This document shows, in pieces, positions 10,247 to 22,400 of a DNA stretch of 64,000 nucleotides. The position numbers and the translations under genes were made by a program. Position 1 is the first letter of the stretch. The number at the start of each line of letters is the position of its first letter. Under the pieces are notes generated by a model. It saw only the letters and a program-made list of their open reading frames with translations. It searched no databases and had not been told where the DNA came from. Location: NCBI GenBank assembly GCA_025093555.1, contig JAIWNF010000096.1, positions 1 to 64,000 of the forward strand, in the 5' to 3' direction. The stretch comes from Circinella umbellata (Eukaryota; Mucoromycota; Mucoromycetes; Mucorales; Lichtheimiaceae).

Positions 10247-13008
10247 TCATTCTTCTGTTGGGCTCCTTCCATTATTGCGCAACATATTTTTCAATGCACG
10301 TAATGCAAATACTGTTAAACCAATCCCAGACCAATCTTCATCCAAAAGTCCACGTAAATCTCCTACAGTCATAATATCTTGATCTTTTAATTTAGCAGCC
10401 CATTCTTCTGCTTTATCTTGACCACGATTAGTTGCTGCAGCTGTTTCTCTTACGAAATCTTCAATGCTACTCTCATCGGTATATTCTAAATATATACGAA
10501 ATAAATTAACATTTACAGCTTATAAATAGCTCGAGATTGTATATACAAAAACAAATATAATTTTTCCCTTTACCTGTGGTCACATTGTTCATCATGGTAT
10601 CATCATTAGAAGGTTCTGATCTTGGTGATGAATTATTGTCTTCTTCTCGTTCCATCATCAAGGTATCTTGTTGAGGGGTATCTCTATAAAAAAAATATAA
10701 ATATAAATGATTAGAGGATAATTTCGTTTGTAGAAGATAATGAACTATCAATATGTGTGTTATATAAATAAGAGCATACTTTTTAGAAATAGTAGAAGAT
10801 ATAGTAATACTGCATCGTTCCAATTCTTGTTCTGCAGCCCGTAATCGATCTTCCGCGTGTAAAGCTTCTCTTTCTAAAATTTCACGTCGTCGATCACTTT
10901 CTCTAGCGCGATCCGTCATTTGCTGCAAGTCACCTTGTAATTTTTGTAATTCACTGTGTGGATCATTATCACGACGCCAGACTGCTCTAGTATTATGTGC
11001 TGCTTCATCTGCATCTGGTTCATCTTTATTGATATCACGTAGTATTCTATTTAATTCACCAGTAATCCAATGTTGATATCGTTCCGGAAGTACTTGTTCT
11101 TCGATCTAAATATATGTATACCAGATTCATAAGTTCTCTTTTTCTTTATAACAGTAGTAATAATAACTTTTAATTTACCATTTCTGCAACAACTTCTTCA
11201 GCTGTATCTTTTTCCTGTTTAAATTATTTGATACCATATATTAAAAAAAGAAAGAGAGAGATATAAGTACGAAACGTTACTTTGAAACAGCCTATATATA
11301 TATAAAAAATACCATTTTTTACATACCACATTAAACTCGAATTTGACGGACACCTTATCAGAACCTTTAAAAACAACTTGTAAAGTCAGTAATTTATGTG
11401 AAGGATCTGTTGCTAACAATTGGACATCGGGTTCCACCGCCAAAAATGAACATTCTAAAAGCTCTTGAGCAGATAGCCTGAAAAAAGAACGTATGGATTA
11501 ACGTTACAAATAAAACGATCCACGTGAAACAAAAACAATCAACATTACACAGACAAAAAAAAAAGAATATAATACCGTTCATTGTCATCATCGGACAAGC
11601 AGCTATGAATTACGTCAAGTACTTGCTGATTTGGTACTTTTCCGAGAGATTCGGGTCTAATATGCTTTTATAGTAATATATATATATATATATATATTAT
11701 AGTTTATATTTTTTATTTGCTATTAATATTCTTATTGTTCATTACACATACACACTACATTTTTCTTCTTAATTTTTCTTTCTCACCAGAAAATAGCAAT
11801 AACGAAAACATTTATTTTTACCTGAGATACTTTTTTATAAACTTGAGCAGCATTTGTACATTCAGCATATGGATATTCACCTGTGACCATTTCCAATAAG
11901 CACATACCAAAAGCATAAATATCGACCTTTTCGGAATATCCTCGTTCCTCATACATTTCGGGTGCCATGAATTCTGGTGTGCCAATCAGTGTATATTTTT
12001 TATCACCTAACCACATGTTCTCTGCTGTTCCCATATCACCAATTTTAATTTCATTATGAGCACCATTAATAAAGATATTATCACATTTGATATCACGATG
12101 AATAATAGGAGGATGATGACCATGTAAATAAGCCAATCCTTTTAAAATTTGACGACTCCAGCGTTTGACAATTTTTGGATTGGGTAAACTCAGCTTCCGG
12201 ATGTATTCCCGCAAAGTACCCGAAGTCATTAGTTCAGTAACAAAGACAAATTCCGCTTGATTTTGACCAATCCAGGCGTCATGAAACGCTATAATATTTG
12301 GGTGTCGGACCGATTTTAAAATCTCGATTTCGTGTCCAATATCTTTATGGGTGTCATGACCAATCTATTTGAACAAAAGATATAGTAGATATAAATATGC
12401 AATAGAGAAATAAGAAAATACAAAACGACAAAGTTAATAAATTGATTGTTTGTGTGTGCGATCCGATCTTTGTATAACATTGAAGTATTTTTTTTTTCTC
12501 TCTTCTCAGTTGCGTTTTCTCATCTTTTTTTTTTTTTTTTTACCCCTCTCATCCCTGAGATGTTTTATACCTGCAAGACATTCCATGCCACTTCATAACC
12601 TTCTTCATGATCAATAGCTTTATGTACTACTTTAAATGCACCTTTTCCCAATAGAGTATTAAGGCGACCATAACGTTTATTGGGTGATATTTCAACCACG
12701 CGCTCAGCTACATGTTGATTTGAATGATCGATTAATTCCCCACTGAAACTTCGAGTAGATTGTTGTTGCTGTTGTTGCTCTTGAGGTGTTTCCATTTGTG
12801 CCATATGATAATTAATATGTTGTGCAATAGTTGTATTTCCATTTAATGGGGAAGTAGACATAGTTCCTGGTGTGGTAGGTACAGTAGGTGCAGGAGGTGT
12901 ACCCATCATCATAATAGACGGAGATCCATTATTAGTTGTTGAATAAATTCCACCACCAACAGCAGTACTTGAAATATCTATTGCTTGTTGTTGTGCTGTT
13001 TCTGGCAT
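10247..13008 (-). CDS. WNK-type (with-no-lysine) serine/threonine kinase
   Basis: Eight exons with exact phase closure: 13008-12571, 12364-11822, 11664-11576, 11477-11327, 11214-11179 (only 36 bp), 11105-10780, 10683-10574, 10485-10247; 643 residues. After a Gln/Pro/Ser-rich N-terminus (1-110), the glycine loop reads GKGAFKVVHK and the usual beta-3 lysine motif reads EVAWNVL, with Asn143 where ordinary kinases have Lys. Lys126 in the glycine loop is positioned like the substitute catalytic lysine of WNKs. IIHRDIKCDN, an altered DFG (GDMGTAEN) and GTPEFMAPEM follow. Next comes an OSR1_C-like segment (FKGSDKVSVKFEF), a Glu/Arg coiled coil and a helical SAM-like tail. Animal and plant WNKs control ion transport and osmotic responses; the fungal role is unknown. 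The upstream region is shared with Rpn12, divergently transcribed. Confidence 0.88.
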
Positions 13009-13933
13009 TATTATTTCCTAAGAGGATAAGTATGTATATATAAATATATATATATGATTTTTTTTTAAAAATAAAATAGGATAAAATATATAAAAAAAAA
13101 GGTAAGAAAAAAAAAAGAGAAAAGTAATAAAGAGAAAGTAAAAAAATAAAAAATAAAAATAAAGTCAAAAGGGAAAGAGGACGATGGATAGAAAAAAAAA
13201 AAGTTTAAAGAAAGGAGATACATATTATACTGAAAGTAGCAAACAAGCTCTGACGACTGTTTGTGTACAACAAAACTCAATGCAAAAAAAAAAAAAAAAA
13301 AGACTTTTTTTCTCAGTCACCAGAGGGGGGGGTGGGTTTTGAATCAAAGGTGTAAAAAAAAAGGTACAGTACACAGCGTCCCTTCAAAGGTGTTGTGCAA
13401 CCTAAGCAACGAAAATCTTATTTTATATGTTTTATAATAACTTAACAGCATATAAGGCTTACTGAGGTCTCCTTTCCTTCTTATTTTTTACTTTTCATAT
13501 AAGTATTGAAACGAAACCCACTTTCTACATAAGTATAATCTTTCAATGTCTCCATATTTGGTATAGAAGCCGAATACATTTTCATGCTATTGTCAGGTTA
13601 TCAAACAAAATAATCAGTGATTATCAACTATAATATAACAACGTCCCTTTTTTTTTCACTCTTCAAAATTATTATGTTTTTCATCTTTTTAAAATAAAAC
13701 AAATATAACTTATAACCTTTATCACAATGTAAAAAAAGAAGAAGAAGAAGAAGAAGAAGAAGGGTTTATTTTTAATCATGCTGTTGCCATAGTTCTTATA
13801 CTTTGGAAAAGTTGCGTGTGTCTTTGTGAATTTCAAGGTCCGGACCAACATTACGTGTCACTGGTTGAAATATATTCTTACTTGCTTTATTCCCCCCCTT
13901 TTTTTTCCTTCTTTACAAAAAAAAAAAGAAAGA
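13009..13933. promoter_or_regulatory. Divergent intergenic region, WNK kinase / Rpn12
   Basis: This 925-bp region must hold promoters for both flanking genes. It contains poly-A/T tracts, a G8 run near 13325 and a (GAA)n microsatellite at about 13739-13762. A pyrimidine-rich stretch directly precedes the Rpn12 start. No defined operator could be identified. Confidence 0.4.
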
Positions 13934-15448
13934 ATGTCTAATCAAGTTCAACAATTAGCAGCTTTACGGGACCAACTCAAAAATGAAATGGGTGCGGCAT
14001 CACCCAACTTAAATAAATTAAGTGAATTACTTGCTAAATCCAAAGTAAAAGTTGTTTTCATTTGACAGTCAATTATATTAACTTGTAAAACTAAATGTAC
14101 ACGCTCTATTTTTTTTTTATATACTCATATTGATAATAGATTGCATTTATTCAACTTGGTGTCTTTACACCCGATCTGAAAAATGTCAACGTCGAACTTA
14201 TGGTGACTGCACGTATGTATAATATTTTTTTTACAAGAAAGATTAACGATTGATTTCGAATATTATACACACTTTATATTTATGGATGAGTTATATTTAT
14301 ATGAATCTGACGTCGACTTTCTTTTTTTTTAATGCTATTAATAAATAGGTGATATTCTCGAAGTGGGTGCTTATTATAGTGTACGAGCTAAAGACATTGA
14401 ATCATTTGAACGTTATATTGCACAACTTAATACTTACTATCACGACTTGGCGTAAGTTTTTCTTTTCTAGAAAATGGATAAGGATGAGTTATCACGACGA
14501 CGCGTCTCTTTTTTTTTAAAAAAAAAAATTGTTTTCCTAACAACCAATATGATACATGTATAGATCACAATTGCCACCATCGCAACAAATGTATCCTTTG
14601 ATTGCTCTTAATTTACTTCGATTGTTATCTCAAAACCGATTATCTGATTTTCATACAGCCTTGGAAGCCGTTGATCCTGATCAATTACAAACAAATTCTT
14701 TTATCAAGCAAGCTGTTGATCTTGGTAAAATGAATATTGATTATTTAAAATGTTTTTTTTTTTTGGATGAAAAGTGTATTTATATACTAATTCTAGTGGT
14801 TGTGGCCCCGGGGGTCATTTCTAATGAATAATTATGATAGAACAATTTTTAATGGAAGGAAGTTATAATAAAGTATGGAGTACCAGAAGCTCAGTTCAAG
14901 GCGAAGAATTTTTATTCTTTTATGATATCCTAATTGATACTATTCGGTAAGTTCAAAACAACAACACGTACACACAGTGGAATGATAGGAGGAAATGGAG
15001 GGGAGGGTTAGGAATAATGGAAATGAAAGTTTTATTTATTTGTCTATTTCTATATCAATATATAATAGAAATGAAATTGCTAGTTGTAGTGAAAAAGCAT
15101 ATGATTCTTTGCCATTGCAAGACGCAGGTACTTTATTATTTTTAAAGAATACCAAGGAATTGTTGAATTTCGCACAAGAGGTAAAAATAAAATTAAAAAG
15201 AGGAGTTTTATTATCAGATCGAAGGAATAAAGGATATAGAAAGATAAATGAGATAGATAGATAGATCAAAGAGTTCCAATTAACATATCAACACATATAT
15301 ATTTTTTATATAGCGTGGTTGGAAGGTACATCCAGGTGAACAAGTGATTTATTTTGGATCGGATGATAATGATGCAGTGGAAATACCTCAAGAACAAATT
15401 ATTACACAAACTTTGTCTTATGCTAGAGAGTTAGAACGCATTGTTTAA
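13934..15448 (+). CDS. RPN12: 26S proteasome regulatory subunit Rpn12 (PSMD8)
   Basis: Seven exons: 13934-14044, 14140-14212, 14349-14451, 14564-14724, 14841-14946, 15069-15180, 15314-15448; phase closes to 266 residues, the usual Rpn12 size. Matching segments include [25 protein letters not shown]-like [38 protein letters not shown] and the C-terminal PCI/winged-helix part with VIYFGSDDN and [21 protein letters not shown]. Rpn12 is the last lid subunit to join and promotes docking of the lid on the base of the 26S proteasome in cytosol and nucleus. The start chosen is the ATG at 13934. An in-frame ATG 36 codons upstream would add a hydrophobic stretch unlike the family. Confidence 0.93.
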
Positions 15449-15826
15449 TTTGAAATATGTTTTTTTTTTCTTTTATCTATTATTAAAAAAAACAGCAAGC
15501 AAACAAACAACAAAATCTATCCACTGTCTTTTACTTTTGTCTTTAGCATATTGTTTTTTGGAAGAAGTGCCTATATAAAACAAGATAAAAAAGGAAAAAA
15601 AAAAAGAAAGTTAAAGTTGTGTGTGATGATTATAATCTCTCCGTCAGTTTTTTTTTTTTTTTTTTTTTGGTTGTGTATCTTCCCGCTCATTCAGTCAGCT
15701 TGTGTGCAAAAAGAAAGGCTGAGTTTTTTCTTATACTTTCTCGTTTCTTTTTTTTTTTTCTTCTCTTTCTATATCTCTTTTTTTTTTTTCCCTTTACTAC
15801 ATACAAAAAAATAATAATAATACATC
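15449..15826. other. Rpn12 3' flank and Erv14 5' leader
   Basis: This 378-bp same-strand interval is dominated by poly-T tracts (about 15647-15668, 15739-15760, 15779-15790). It presumably holds the Rpn12 terminator and the promoter/leader of the cornichon gene. Long open frames here are artefacts of T-rich sequence. Confidence 0.35.
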
Positions 15827-16667
15827 ATGGTGGGCGAGGCAATGCTATTCTTGTTCGCAGTCGTTATGGCTGCTCTATTGTTGTTCGCAATGGTCTTTTT
15901 TGTATGTTGAATATTGTATTCACCCTTTTTCTATTTCTTACTCACGTACGCGTTCTAACCTTACATATTTTATTTTAGGTCATCATGTTTTCTGATTTGG
16001 AATGTGATTATATCAACCCCATTGATCTCTGTAATAAACTTAACCAGGTAAGATAAAGAAACTTTATTTTTCGAGGAAATTTAATAAAACCACGCGGATG
16101 GGGGAATAAAGTAGCTTTCTTTTGTTGGGTTGTTATAGGGGGTTGAACGAAGCGGTTTGGACGTTATATATGAAATAGAAAGAAATGGATGATCTAACGA
16201 CATAAAATTTCTTAGTTTGTTTTACCTGAAATGGCATCCCACGCATTTTTGTTCTTTATGTTCCTTGTCAATGGTAGTTGGTTAGCTGTGTTAGTTAACT
16301 TACCACTTGTCGCTTATAATGTTCGAAAGTAAGTACTAATCTCTTTTTATTATAAGTCTATGTATTAACCATCCATCCGGTTCAATATAATTAATAATAA
16401 TCCCTTGTAAAAATAAAATAGAGTATTGAATAGCCAACATATGTATGATGCCACTGAGATTTTCCGAACATTGTCTGTTCATAAGAAGGAATGTTTTATC
16501 AAGGTTGCTTTCTATCTCCTCGTAAGTCCATTTTTATTGTTTGTTATTTTACATGTGAAAAAGACATATTTCATTTGGAATAACTTTTTTATCTATTACT
16601 TTTTTTTTAGTGCTTCTTCTACTATTTATACCGTATGATTGTTGCATTGATTGCAGCTGATTCATAA
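15827..16667 (+). CDS. ERV14: Cornichon family ER cargo receptor (Erv14-like)
   Basis: Five exons: 15827-15901, 15979-16047, 16216-16328, 16422-16521, 16611-16667; 137 residues, the normal length for Erv14. Three hydrophobic helices are present: residues 5-28, about 55-77 and the C-terminal CFFYYLYRMIVALI segment. The diagnostic cornichon motifs are visible: DLECDYINPIDLCNKLN after helix 1, FVLPEMASHAFL, NVRK and DATEIFRTLSVHKKECFIK. Erv14 recruits single-pass and polytopic plasma-membrane cargo into COPII vesicles at ER exit sites. It lies 378 bp downstream of Rpn12 on the same strand. Confidence 0.95.
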
Positions 16668-17399
16668 ACAAAATTGACAAAGGATCTTTTTTTTTTATTA
16701 TTCTAAAATATGTATAATATTTACACATACAAACAAAAAAAAATAGCTGGAAGAGATGGGGGAGAGTTGGTTTTTATATATATAAATATTGATTGCGTTT
16801 AGTAAATATAATTTTGGGTATTTATCCCCCCAAAAAAAAAGCAAGCAAAACATTATAAATGATGAAATTAAAAAATAAAAGATAAAATGTACATTATACA
16901 AAATTCTCGTTATATAAAATAAAATGATGCAATTTAGAATGAAAGAGTATATACTCAATATAAAAAAAACCATTTATTCAATGTTACGTATCTTTGTAAA
17001 TTGGATGAAAACAGAGCAGTGATCAAACCAAAAACTTAAGATCATATTTTCATCTAGAACTACAAGAGGTTCGAAGACCCATCTGTCAGATAGGTGAATA
17101 TATATATATATATAGTTTCATTAAATATGTATACGTAAATCAAGACGACATATAAGAGAAACAACGAGGAGGATCTTCATTATAAAAACTGGTCAGCTTT
17201 CTATTCTACAACAAAAGCTATGCAATATTTTCCCACTCAATACATCTTGTGTTAAAATGAAAATTATATATTTAACAAATAGTCATGTGTATTTATTTTA
17301 TATAACAAAAATTCAATATCAGGTAATTATATCTATTATATTAACAATTTCATCATGTTCACATTTTCAAATTTTCAAAAAGTGTTATTATAATGTTCC
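16668..17399. other. Convergent intergenic region
   Basis: This 730-bp region between convergent genes has poly-A/T runs and a (TA)n tract at about 17098-17114. No gene or RNA was recognised; it presumably holds both 3' ends. Confidence 0.4.
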
Positions 17400-18075
17400 T
17401 TAGCTATACGTCTTTAAAAGCTTTTGATCAGGGTCGTAGGCTTCATACTTAAAGTCACCTGGCTTTCCTATAGCCTCAATATGTCCACCAGCAGGGCACC
17501 AAACTAAACGTAAACCTTCCTGTGGATTTTTAACATTAGGACCTTCATATGATACCTATAATAGATATGTATCATAATTCAAAGAAGAATATATAAGTAC
17601 GTACAATAATATTTTATATGTAAACATGATAAGTTATTCCCCCTAAAAAAATAAATAAATTTAAACTAATGTATCATAATTTTGTTTACTTACTTGAAAC
17701 AAGAGTTTGGTATTCTTGTCGGCTTTTCCATTGCAGTTAGTATCAGTGTCTGAACAGCATGCTTCAAAACCTGGATCTATCTTGGGTACTCTAAACGTAC
17801 TATTATACATAATATTAATGTGTAAAAATCATTACCATTATCAGTAAACCGTATTCTGAGTAGCAGAATGTAGAATTTATGACAAACAGTATATACATAA
17901 TTAATTATATATTGACTACTTACTTACTACCCTTGCCATCCGAGTTGTTACTCAGGATTTGAGTGACATTTAAAAAGGCATCTTCAGACATCTTATTATT
18001 AATACAAAAAGGATAAGCTTGATGCGGTAAAATAGTGAAAACCATGAGGATAAGAGGTAGTAACCAGGGAATCAT
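17400..18075 (-). CDS. Small predicted secreted protein
   Basis: Three exons: 18075-17924, 17799-17694, 17555-17400; 137 residues. The chosen start gives a classic signal peptide: Met, then a hydrophobic core (WLLPLILMVFTIL) and a likely cleavage after PHQA. A downstream in-frame Met (17991) would remove it, so the upstream ATG is preferred. The mature part has a few cysteines (FC, ACCSDTDTNC, VWC), an acidic asparagine-rich segment and a C-terminal YDPDQ motif. The donor of exon 1 is ambiguous because GTAAGT is repeated (17927 or 17923); only the second keeps phase with the acceptor. Family not recognised; it could be an extracellular or cell-surface effector-like protein. Confidence 0.7.
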
Positions 18076-19463
18076 ATTCAATTTGAGCGATACGTAATGA
18101 TAAAATGAAGAATTGAAATAAAGGTTTTTGAACTTTAGTGTGGAGATATTCTTTTTGTTGAAATGAGTTGTTTATTCTTGTTATAATAATATTGATAATT
18201 CCAGACTTAAACAAAAATTGTACTCCTTTTATATATCTTCTAACAAAGAACAATAAATACATGGATTTGATACCACGTCGACTTTTGTGGTCAGCTGTGC
18301 CATTGTCCGTATAAACTGAGAATGCAGTAAATGATGTCATTGTTTTCTTAATGTATAAAGACATACAATGACTTTTTCTTTTTGCCTTTTTAATGTTGCT
18401 GTTGTCGAATACCAGCAGACTACTCATTGATGAATCTGGCAACAAACACAAAATTCGGTAAATATATACATATAATTAATAATAACTTTCATTACGCTGC
18501 TTAATAATACGTATGCTGAAAAATGTGTATATTGTATACGAAATTAGAGTTATTATTCTATAGTAAAAAAGTATATCAGAATAAGAGTATATCGTTGTTT
18601 TTATTCTACTCTTTCTTCATTGCAGTAGTATATTGCTGCAGTTATTGTAAAAGCATTATTGATTTATGATATTACTATTTTATGAAACTATTTTATGAAA
18701 AAAAAACGTTGACATTATAGAAAATCCCCAACATTTTATATACAGTACGTAGGATAAAAGTGGCTGTCTAATTCAATTTTATATCTATAATATATATGTA
18801 ACTCTTGGATACCTTTCAAACTACGTACGTGCGCCTGTATTTTATGTCATAGGGTTAGCCTATGTTTCGTTATATTCCCGGGAAGCACAGCATAATATGA
18901 TGTAATAATCGATGACAAAATAGTTCAACACATCTATTGCATATTCAAAAAACTAGATAATTGCTTCACTGTTATTAGCAAGAATGTAGGTTACTACGTA
19001 TGCAACATAAATCACTGTCTGCGTTAATCTAAAGTGTATATTTTCACTACTTATCAAGCAAAGCTTTTCTGCTTAATAGTTCAAAGATTTTTGTAGCTTA
19101 CGTAGTACAAAGTAGATATGCTTACATTATCTTAAACTTCATTGTTATTTGTCCTTTTGTTTGTATAGTAGACTGCTGTCTAAATCATTCGACAACAACG
19201 GTGATCACTTTAGAAACGTTTAAACATTTATTAGAACAAAAAACATATCATTTTCATTCGCTAAATGTATACATAATATAAATACAGTGCTATATATATT
19301 ATGATAGCAGTTGAAAAAAAAAGGAAAGTATATATAATAAAACAAAAAAAAAACGGTGATGTTTGTTTGTGCATATGTTGATCAGATACGAAATATATTG
19401 ATAATATTAGTGAATAATAATAAAAGCGAAAAGGTTATATACTTATAACGTATATTGAATGGC
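18076..19463. other. Intergenic, no gene seen
   Basis: About 1.4 kb of AT-rich DNA lies between two minus-strand genes. It must include the promoter of the small secreted protein and the 3' end of the Lgl/Sro7-like gene. The open frame overlapping 17999-18451 on minus lies in a different frame from the signal peptide and looks incidental. Confidence 0.4.
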
Positions 19464-22400
19464 CTAAAATTCCCACCATTTCTTGTTTGCTTGTCGTTCA
19501 TTATAATCCCGAACAGCTTTAAGGAAATCACCAGATGCTTGATTCATATCTTCAAATTTGGTTTCAAGCTCATTTAGACGCTCACCGCGTTCATTCATCT
19601 TCACTCCAAGCTCTTTAAATACACCACCAACACCACTACTTTCTTCCTGAACTTTGTTGCCTGTGCTGCTTCTATTGCTACCACCACCCCCACTTGAGCT
19701 TGCTGCTTGTGCTTTAGCTATTTGACTCTTTCTCGTTTCTGGGTCTATCTTTGGTTTCTTACCCACTGTTATATAGTAAACATAAAAAGTAAATAGCAGT
19801 CCTTTAAATATATAAAATACGGAAAAAGAAATTAGTAAGAAAACTTACTAATAGTATCGAACTCAGCAACAGTAAGAGGACCCTTCTGGAAAGCTCCTTG
19901 TACTGTATCTAGCCATGATTTCTTTGATTTCTGGGCTACTGATGCTTGAATTGGATGTGGAGGAAGTCGAATTGATGGATTATGAAGCATTACCGCTTCA
20001 CCATGTGGTCTATTTAAATGTTTTTTTATAAGTATTTATATATATATATGTAGTGGACCGATTTACTATATCGATTCGATTATCTTCTTTCCTTTTGTAA
20101 ATATTCCGCTAATATAACACTCACATTTTGCTTTGCAATAAAACAAGATCTTGTTCAAGTTCGTAAGCACCGGACCACATGACGATACGACCATCACCGC
20201 TGTAGGACATATCCTCTAACCTTCGACTAGCTACAATGTCCGCCGGTATATTAATCTTAGCAAGTGGAGTCAAATGTGGTAAAGTATAGAAAATAATAGT
20301 TCCATTCTGTAAAACGACGGTCAAACATGAACCACCTAGTTTTATAAAGAAAGTTAATTTAAGGGATAGTGTTCTTGTCTGTTTTTGAAATAATAAACTG
20401 TAACTAACCTCCGTCTGCCGTCATGATTTTGCTGGAAATAATGGTATCTTGTTCAGTGCATCCTTGTGTACTTTGTAAATCGATTTGGAATAAACGGGTA
20501 TTATAACCACTCAAGAAAGTGGTCATAGATTTTTTGGAAACAATTATCAAGAAGTGTGGATTGGGTTGTTCATTATATTCCCATCGACCGGCAGTAATAC
20601 GTTTACTACTGCTTGTGGCACTAGTAGGACTATTGACTACTTCATCTGTATCTTCTGTTGGCAAGGGTGGCATGTCTTGTTGTTGTGGAAGAGGTGGAGG
20701 AGGAGCAGACTGTGAATTTGATCGATTACGATTGGCAGATTTGGAGAATTTACGGGTTGTTTTACGTAGTAATCCTACAGCTCCACCGCCCTTGTTTGAA
20801 TTCTCACTCTTCACACTGGCAGCATCATCCTTGGACTGCTGTCTTCCAGAATCTGATGATTTTCGTGCTAATTGTTCCGTTGACTGTTGATGCTGATCCA
20901 TCGATAAAGATGATGTTTCGGTTGGTGCATCCGTAGGTGTTGTTTCAGCTTTAGGTGGGTAATTTCCATTGATATCAATCATATGGATATCAATGATTGG
21001 AGTTGTTGATAAAGTGGATGGTATGAGGATAGGTTGTAATGATGGGGTTGTAATATCATGTTGGTATGTATGTCCATTACTGAGACCAATAAATAACTGA
21101 GGTACTGTTTGGAATGATTTTACTAAAGAAGTCAAACCGATTAAAACCAGATGTATTATCTATTAGTATGTATCATATGCTACCACTACGTACATTTTTA
21201 TCACAATGAATAAAACACTCACAATTGGAAGGTGAATATGATGAATATAATCCGAGTTGAGTTATATGAGTATCTTCTGGAATAATACTAGGTGATGACT
21301 TGTCACTCGTCTCCTTACCACCACTGTTTTCGGTTGAAATGCTATTAGCATCGCTCCCACTAGCTGGTGTTACAGCATAGTTATCGCCTAGATCAGTAAA
21401 ATAAAATCAGCCATCTATTGTAATAAATAAGCCATCAAGTATTTGACCCGTACCTTTAGTATTAATAGAAAAAACTATTTGTCCAAGAAGTCTGTCGATA
21501 ACATAAGTGGATGCGTTCGAAGTACTAAATCCAAATCTATTAATGAAGAGTAATGTTCTGTTAAATTCTGGATAAATCGACGGAAAAGCAATTGAATATA
21601 CACACTTACAATGATTTTTCGCCGCTAACCATTTTAGTAATTGTTCCTTCCTCAAGGCTAATCTTCATCGTCAATGTGAAACCAGATGTCTCATTTCGCT
21701 TATCCAACAACTCGATCTTTACATTAGGGTTCTTTTCTTTTTGTGGGATTGTAGGTTCTTCCACTACTTGCTGTTCTTGTTGTATGGATGAATCAGAAGG
21801 ATTACTTTCTTCTTGTTTCACGGCAGATTTTTCTGCTTGCTGTTGTTCGGGTGAAATAAAAGGATTTGTTTCGTCTTTCGAAATTGACCCTTCCTCCCCT
21901 AAATTCTCCTTTGTGTTGTTCTGCTCTGAGTCAGATTGCTGTGTATTCGTTGCCTGCTGTTGTTCAGGTTGAGAAGATGGCGATAATGTAGTATCAGGTT
22001 GTTGACCAGTATTATCAGTAGGGGGCTCTTCGTCATTATTATTCATATCCTCCAACAATTGAGAAATTTCATCCAACGTATCCTCACAATTGGCAATAAA
22101 CTTTTCTTGTGTTGTCGAATAATGTCCCGCTGGTTGTTTTTCTTCAAGTGAATCTGGAATATACACCAAGATGGTATTATCGTTCATATTAACAATGACT
22201 CCACCTGTATGGTTATCAAGAACAACCTGTCGGATCTTTGATGTTGTTACTGCCTGTTGCTGCTGTTCTACTTGTGTACTAATATCATCAGAACAGTAAA
22301 TTGTGCGGTTAGATAAAGGTCGTAATGAAGTATATGAAGCGTCCCAGAAACGGAGCGTAGATTGACCATGAACTGTTAGTAACAAATCGTTTGATGGAAT

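Noticed and set aside
15551..15978. Two overlapping open frames of 87 and 119 codons on plus
   Set aside because: They are mostly Phe/Leu runs translated from poly-T tracts and overlap the cornichon start in a wrong frame.
17999..18451. 150-codon open frame on minus overlapping the small secreted protein
   Set aside because: Its frame differs from the signal-peptide frame, which has correct splice phase and a clear hydrophobic core.
20519..20936. Open frames on plus opposite the Lgl-like gene
   Set aside because: Antisense shadows of the low-complexity Ser/Pro/Gln loop; no independent signals.
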